NCBI GenBank assembly: GCA_903845935.1
Contig: CAIMZI010000036.1
Span: 1-64,000 of the forward strand
Origin: an uncultured beta proteobacterium
GTDB taxonomy: Bacteria > Pseudomonadota > Gammaproteobacteria > Burkholderiales > Burkholderiaceae_C
Length of the DNA stretch: 64,000 nucleotides
Reading direction: 5' to 3'
Shown here piece after piece: positions 60,100 through 64,000 of this stretch (position 1 is its first letter; every line of letters starts with the position of its first letter). The notes below the pieces were generated by a model. The model had not been told where the DNA came from and did no database searches. It saw only the letters and a program-made list of their open reading frames with translations. The position numbers and the translations under genes are program-made.

Positions 60100-61772
60100 T
60101 ACTTATCTCGCAGCTCGCGGCGCAGCACCTTGCCAACCGGAGTCTTGGGCAACTCGTCGCGGAATTCCACGACCCGGGGCTGTTTGTAGCCGGTGAGGTT
60201 TTCGCGGCAGTAGGCGCGCACGTCGGCCTCGCTCAGGGCCGGGTCCTTGCGCACCACCACCAGCTTGACGGCCTCGCCCGACTTGGCATCGTTCACGCCG
60301 ACGCAGGCGCACTCCGACACGCCGGGCATCTGGCCGACAACGTCTTCGAGCTCGCTGGGAAAGACATTGAAGCCGCTGACCAGAATCATGTCCTTTTTGC
60401 GGTCCACGATTTTGAAATAACCGCGCGCATCGACCACGCCGATATCGCCGGTCTTGAAGAAGCCGTCGGCGGTCATGGCTTTGGCGGTTTCATCCGGGCG
60501 CTGCCAATAGCCCGCCATCACCTGGGGACCCTTGATGGCGATCTCGCCGGGCTGGCCGGTGGCCACCTCCCGCCCCTGGTCATCGAGCAGCTTGAATTCG
60601 GTATTGGGCAGCGGCAATCCGATACTGGCTGTGTATTCGGTCCCGGTGACCGGGTTGCAACTGGCCGAGGGCGAGGTCTCGCTCAGGCCATAACCCTCAC
60701 AAATCGGGCAGCCGGTTTTTTCAAACCAGTGCTGTGCCACGGCGCTCTGCACCGCAGTGCCACCGCCCAGGGACACCTTGAGCTGGCTCCAGTCGACGCT
60801 CTCAAAATCGGGGTGATTGAGCAGCGCGTTAAACAGGGTGTTGACGGCCGGCAAGATATGGATGCTGTGCTTGGACAGCTCCTTGAGCACCGCCGCAATA
60901 TCGCGCGGATTGGGGATCAGCACCAGCTTGCCACCCAGACGCAGCGACAGCATCATGCCGATGGTGAAGGCGAAGATATGGTACAGCGGCAGGGCGCAGA
61001 CACTGACAGGCTGAACGTCCGCTGGTAGCTGGCCCATGACCGGCGCATTCCACGCCTCGGACTGCAGCACATTGGCGATCAAGTTGCGGTGCAACAGCAC
61101 CGCGCCCTTGGAGACGCCGGTGGTACCACCGGTGTATTGCAGCACCGCCACATCATTCGGTTTGCTCGCCACCCTGGTAAAGGGCAGCTTGGCACCGCGC
61201 GCCAGCGCCTGATTAAAACGCACGGCAGCGGGCAGCTCAAAGGGCGGCACCAGCTTCTTGACGTTGCGCACCACATAGTTCACCAGCACGCTCTTGATGA
61301 GTCCCAACTGATCGCCCATGGCGCACAACACCACGTGCTTGACCGCCGTGGCGGCCAGGCATTTCTCCAGGGTGGCGGCAAAGTTCTCGATGATGACAAT
61401 GGCACGGGCGCCGCTGTCCTTGAGCTGATGCTCCAGCTCGCGCGGGGTGTAGAGCGGGTTGACGTTCACCACGACCAGGCCGGCACGCAGGATGCCCGCC
61501 ACTGCCACCGGGTACTGCGGCACATTGGGCATCATGATGGCAACGCGGTCGCCCCGCACCAGACCTAGACTCTGCAGGTAGGCGGCAAAGGCCTGACTCA
61601 GGCTATCGGTTTGCGCGTAACTGACGTCTTGGCCCATAAAGCTATAGGCCACAGCACTCGCGTTTTTGCGGAAGCTGGTCTCCATCAAATCCACCAGCGA
61701 GCCGTAAACGTCCACGTCTATTTCGGCGGGAACGCCTGCGGGATAACTTTCAAGCCAAATGCGCTGTGTCAT
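60099..61772 (-). CDS. fadD: Long-chain acyl-CoA synthetase
   Basis: The 557-residue protein has the AMP-binding signature YTGGTTGVSKGAVLLHRN, GYGLSETSP and the C-terminal KTGDIGVVDARGYFKIVDRKKD, GFNVFPSELE motif. It activates fatty acids to acyl-CoA with ATP. The length and order fit FadD. The ATG at 61772 is chosen; a GTG at 61787 is possible. It is between pntB and mtnN with a one-base overlap to mtnN. Confidence 0.95.
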   Translation of the reverse strand: MTQRIWLESYPAGVPAEIDVDVYGSLVDLMETSFRKNASAVAYSFMGQDVSYAQTDSLSQAFAAYLQSLGLVRGDRVAIMMPNVPQYPVAVAGILRAGLVVVNVNPLYTPRELEHQLKDSGARAIVIIENFAATLEKCLAATAVKHVVLCAMGDQLGLIKSVLVNYVVRNVKKLVPPFELPAAVRFNQALARGAKLPFTRVASKPNDVAVLQYTGGTTGVSKGAVLLHRNLIANVLQSEAWNAPVMGQLPADVQPVSVCALPLYHIFAFTIGMMLSLRLGGKLVLIPNPRDIAAVLKELSKHSIHILPAVNTLFNALLNHPDFESVDWSQLKVSLGGGTAVQSAVAQHWFEKTGCPICEGYGLSETSPSASCNPVTGTEYTASIGLPLPNTEFKLLDDQGREVATGQPGEIAIKGPQVMAGYWQRPDETAKAMTADGFFKTGDIGVVDARGYFKIVDRKKDMILVSGFNVFPSELEDVVGQMPGVSECACVGVNDAKSGEAVKLVVVRKDPALSEADVRAYCRENLTGYKQPRVVEFRDELPKTPVGKVLRRELRDK

Positions 61773-61831
61773 GTTTTTGTATGGCACGGGTGGAACCGAG
61801 TAGCCAAGTGCAGTCTCTCAGCTACGCGCAG

Positions 61832-63250
61832 TCAGGCCTTGAGCACGGTCAGCACTTCGTCCAACATCTTCTTGGCATCGCCAAACAGCATGCGGTTGTT
61901 CTCCTTGTAGAACAGCGGATTGTCCACGCCGGCATAGCCCGAGGCCATGCTGCGCTTCATCACGATCGAGGTCTTGGCCTTCCAGACCTCCAGCACCGGC
62001 ATGCCGGCAATCGGGCTGGTGGGGTCGTCCTGCGCTGCCGGATTGACGATGTCGTTGGCGCCGATCACGATGGCCACGTCGGTCGCGGGAAAGTCGTCGT
62101 TCAACTCGTCCATTTCAAACACGATGTCGTAGGGCACCCGGGCCTCGGCCAGCAGCACGTTCATGTGGCCTGGCATGCGCCCCGCCACCGGGTGGATGCC
62201 AAAGCGCACGTTCACGCCTTTTTCGCGCAGCACCTTGGTGATTTCGAACACCGTGTGCTGGGCCTGCGCCACCGCCATGCCGTAGCCCGGAACGATGATC
62301 ACGCTCTTGGCCTCACGCAGCAGCTCTGCAGCTTCCGTGGCATTCACAGGCACCACTTCGCCGACCGGCTCGGCCGTGCCACCGGCCGGCTTGGGTGCCG
62401 CGCTGGCGGTGCCGAAACCACCCGCAATCACGCTGATAAAGCTGCGGTTCATGGCATTGCACATGATGTAAGACAGGATGGCACCGCTGGAGCCCACCAG
62501 CGCACCGATCACGATCAGCAGGTCGTTGGACAGCATGAAGCCAGTGGCCGCAGCGGCCCAGCCGGAGTAGCTGTTGAGCATGGACACCACCACCGGCATG
62601 TCGGCGCCACCAATGGCCATCACCATGTGCACGCCAAACAGCAAGGCGATCACGGTCATCACAAGTACCGGTGTCATGGCGTCGGCAATGCTGTGCGATT
62701 CCATGAACACGCCACCAAAATAAATCACCACCAGCAGGCCTGCCAGGTTCATCCAGTGACGTCCCGGCAGCAACATCGGATTGCCACCTATGCGGCCCGA
62801 CAGCTTGCCAAAGGCGATGATGGAGCCAGAGAAGGTCATCGCGCCGATCAGGATGCCGATGTAGATTTCCATCTCATGAATGGACTTGGCCGAACCGGTA
62901 AATTCCTTGGCGGCTTCCGGGTCGATGAAGGTGGCAAAACCGACCAACATCGCGGCCAGGCCGACCATGCTGTGCATCAGCGCCACCAGTTCGGGCATCT
63001 GCGTCATTTGCACGGTGCGTGCCGCATACAGTCCGACGGCCCCACCGACCAGCATGGCGCCTATGATCCAGGGAATACCGGCGGCGCCGACCTGCGGCCC
63101 AAATACGGTGGCGAGCACCGCAATAGTCATGCCTATCATGCCGAACAGGTTGCCGCGGCGTGAGGACTCCTGGTTGGACAGGCCGCCCAGGCTGAGGATA
63201 AAGAGAATGGTAGCTCCGATATAGGAGACGGTGGCCAGGCTTGCAGACAT
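61832..63250 (-). CDS. pntB: NAD(P) transhydrogenase subunit beta
   Basis: The 472-residue protein has about nine membrane helices in its first half. The NADP-binding domain III follows, with [38 protein letters not shown] and [16 protein letters not shown]. It drives proton-coupled hydride transfer between NADH and NADP+, supplying NADPH for, among others, glutathione reduction. It follows pntA by 12 bases. Confidence 0.97.
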   Translation of the reverse strand: MSASLATVSYIGATILFILSLGGLSNQESSRRGNLFGMIGMTIAVLATVFGPQVGAAGIPWIIGAMLVGGAVGLYAARTVQMTQMPELVALMHSMVGLAAMLVGFATFIDPEAAKEFTGSAKSIHEMEIYIGILIGAMTFSGSIIAFGKLSGRIGGNPMLLPGRHWMNLAGLLVVIYFGGVFMESHSIADAMTPVLVMTVIALLFGVHMVMAIGGADMPVVVSMLNSYSGWAAAATGFMLSNDLLIVIGALVGSSGAILSYIMCNAMNRSFISVIAGGFGTASAAPKPAGGTAEPVGEVVPVNATEAAELLREAKSVIIVPGYGMAVAQAQHTVFEITKVLREKGVNVRFGIHPVAGRMPGHMNVLLAEARVPYDIVFEMDELNDDFPATDVAIVIGANDIVNPAAQDDPTSPIAGMPVLEVWKAKTSIVMKRSMASGYAGVDNPLFYKENNRMLFGDAKKMLDEVLTVLKA

Positions 63251-63262
63251 CAGTCGTCTCCT

Positions 63263-64000
63263 TTATTTACGGAACATGGCCAGCATGCGCTGGGTCACGG
63301 CGAAACCGCCGAACATATTGATGGAGGTGAGCACAATGCCCGCCACCGCCAGCCAGCGAATCCAGTCATCCGGCCGGCCCGCCGCGCCCACAACCAGGGG
63401 CGGCGCGATCTGCACCAAGGCGCCGATGGCAATAATGCTGCTGATGGCATTGGTCACGCTCATCAACGGCGTGTGCAGCGCAGGCTTGACGTTCCACACC
63501 ACCATATAGCCCACGAAGCAGGCCAGCACAAACACCGTAAAGTGCGCCAGGAAGGCCTGCGGCGCATTGGCGCCGACAAACCAGAACAGCAAGGCTGCCA
63601 CACCAAACATCACCGCCAGTTTGTTGCCCGCCATGGGCTCGCTGGGTGCGCCGTGACCATGCGCTTTTTTCGCTGCGGGTGCCGCCGCCGGTTTCGCCGC
63701 AGGCGCTGCCGCCGCCACCTTGGGCGCCGGTGCGGGCCAGGTAATGGCGCCGTCCTTGGTGACGGTCAGGCCACGGATGGCGTCGTCTTCCATGTTGACG
63801 TTGATGACGCCGTTCTTGGTCTTGCACAGTTCCTCGGACAGACGGAACAAATTGTTGGCGTACAGCGTGGCCGACTGCGTGGACAGGCGCGACACCAGGT
63901 CGGTGTAGCCGACGATGGTCACACCATGCTTGACCACGGACTGGCCGGGCTCGGTCAGTTCGCAGTTGCCGCCCTGCTCCGCCGCCATGTCGACAATGAC
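63263..64000 (-). CDS. pntA: NAD(P) transhydrogenase subunit alpha (partial, 3' end)
   Basis: Only the last 245 residues are in the window; the gene continues past 64000. The visible part begins inside the NAD-binding domain ([19 protein letters not shown]). It then has an Ala/Pro/Lys-rich linker with a HGHGAP stretch, and three to four membrane helices ([34 protein letters not shown]). The NAD domain and membrane part are in one chain, unlike the split PntAA/PntAB form. It pairs with pntB 12 bases downstream. Confidence 0.95.
   Translation of the reverse strand, partial: VIVDMAAEQGGNCELTEPGQSVVKHGVTIVGYTDLVSRLSTQSATLYANNLFRLSEELCKTKNGVINVNMEDDAIRGLTVTKDGAITWPAPAPKVAAAAPAAKPAAAPAAKKAHGHGAPSEPMAGNKLAVMFGVAALLFWFVGANAPQAFLAHFTVFVLACFVGYMVVWNVKPALHTPLMSVTNAISSIIAIGALVQIAPPLVVGAAGRPDDWIRWLAVAGIVLTSINMFGGFAVTQRMLAMFRK

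Overview
The window looks like a chromosomal segment of a betaproteobacterium, most likely family Comamonadaceae (Rhodoferax/Polaromonas/Acidovorax-like). The basis is GC-rich coding sequence, the protein sequences, the fur/bamE divergent pair, the hpf-ptsN-hprK nitrogen-PTS block, the dapB-exbB-exbD-leuS-lptE-holA block, a proteobacterial-type GshA with GshB, single-chain PntA, and a GC-rich palindromic repeat of a kind I remember from Comamonadaceae. No prophage, insertion sequence, integron or CRISPR array is visible, and no stretch longer than about 300 bases lacks a gene. Almost everything is housekeeping or core metabolism.

Layout. Positions 118-3070 (minus) hold two tiny Cys-rich proteins, an unknown protein with a disordered tail, an MFS exporter and a small unknown protein. 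A four-copy 8-base array lies upstream of the last three. Positions 3259-12389 (minus) hold the spc and alpha ribosomal operons: rplN-rplX-rplE-rpsN-rpsH-rplF-rplR-rpsE-rpmD-rplO-secY-rpmJ, then rpsM-rpsK-rpsD-rpoA-rplQ. An initiator tRNA and a UUCG-loop terminator end the cluster. infA and the S10 operon are absent here. A good sigma-70 promoter lies upstream of rplN.

Positions 12398-16387 hold glpD, divergent glpK, and proC. Positions 16485-25055 hold a small acidic protein, a LysR regulator overlapped with a CoA-transferase, malate synthase G, a diacylglycerol kinase-like protein, AMP nucleosidase and purT. Positions 25180-29827 hold an ABC-2 exporter, a yefM-yoeB toxin-antitoxin pair, and a phosphoesterase translationally overlapped with a Ser/Thr kinase-UspA fusion. 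Positions 29846-36124 hold a membrane-tethered XRE regulator, a SrkA-like kinase, a DUF2520 protein, a PAP2 phosphatase, an ArnT-like glycosyltransferase, a tautomerase, a class II amidotransferase and an unknown protein.

Positions 36132-47358 (mostly minus) hold a hybrid histidine kinase, a secreted glutathione peroxidase, a PKD-like exported protein, gshB, a BenE transporter, kup, gshA and proA. Positions 47442-55676 hold a DUF6174 protein, a GST-like protein and the holA-lptE-leuS-exbD-exbB-dapB block with bamE. Positions 55775-64000 hold fur, hprK-ptsN-hpf, an AI-2E-family permease, and the minus-strand run pntA (partial)-pntB-fadD-mtnN.

Functional themes are translation, glutathione synthesis and use (gshA, gshB, glutathione peroxidase, GST-like), redox and carbon metabolism (pntAB, glpDK, glcB, fadD), and envelope assembly (bamE, lptE, exbBD, ArnT-like, PAP2). 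The items most worth a second look are the phosphoesterase/kinase-Usp bicistron, the repeat-derived in-frame insert in leuS, the initiator tRNA attached to the alpha operon, and the 8-base array near 3.2 kb.
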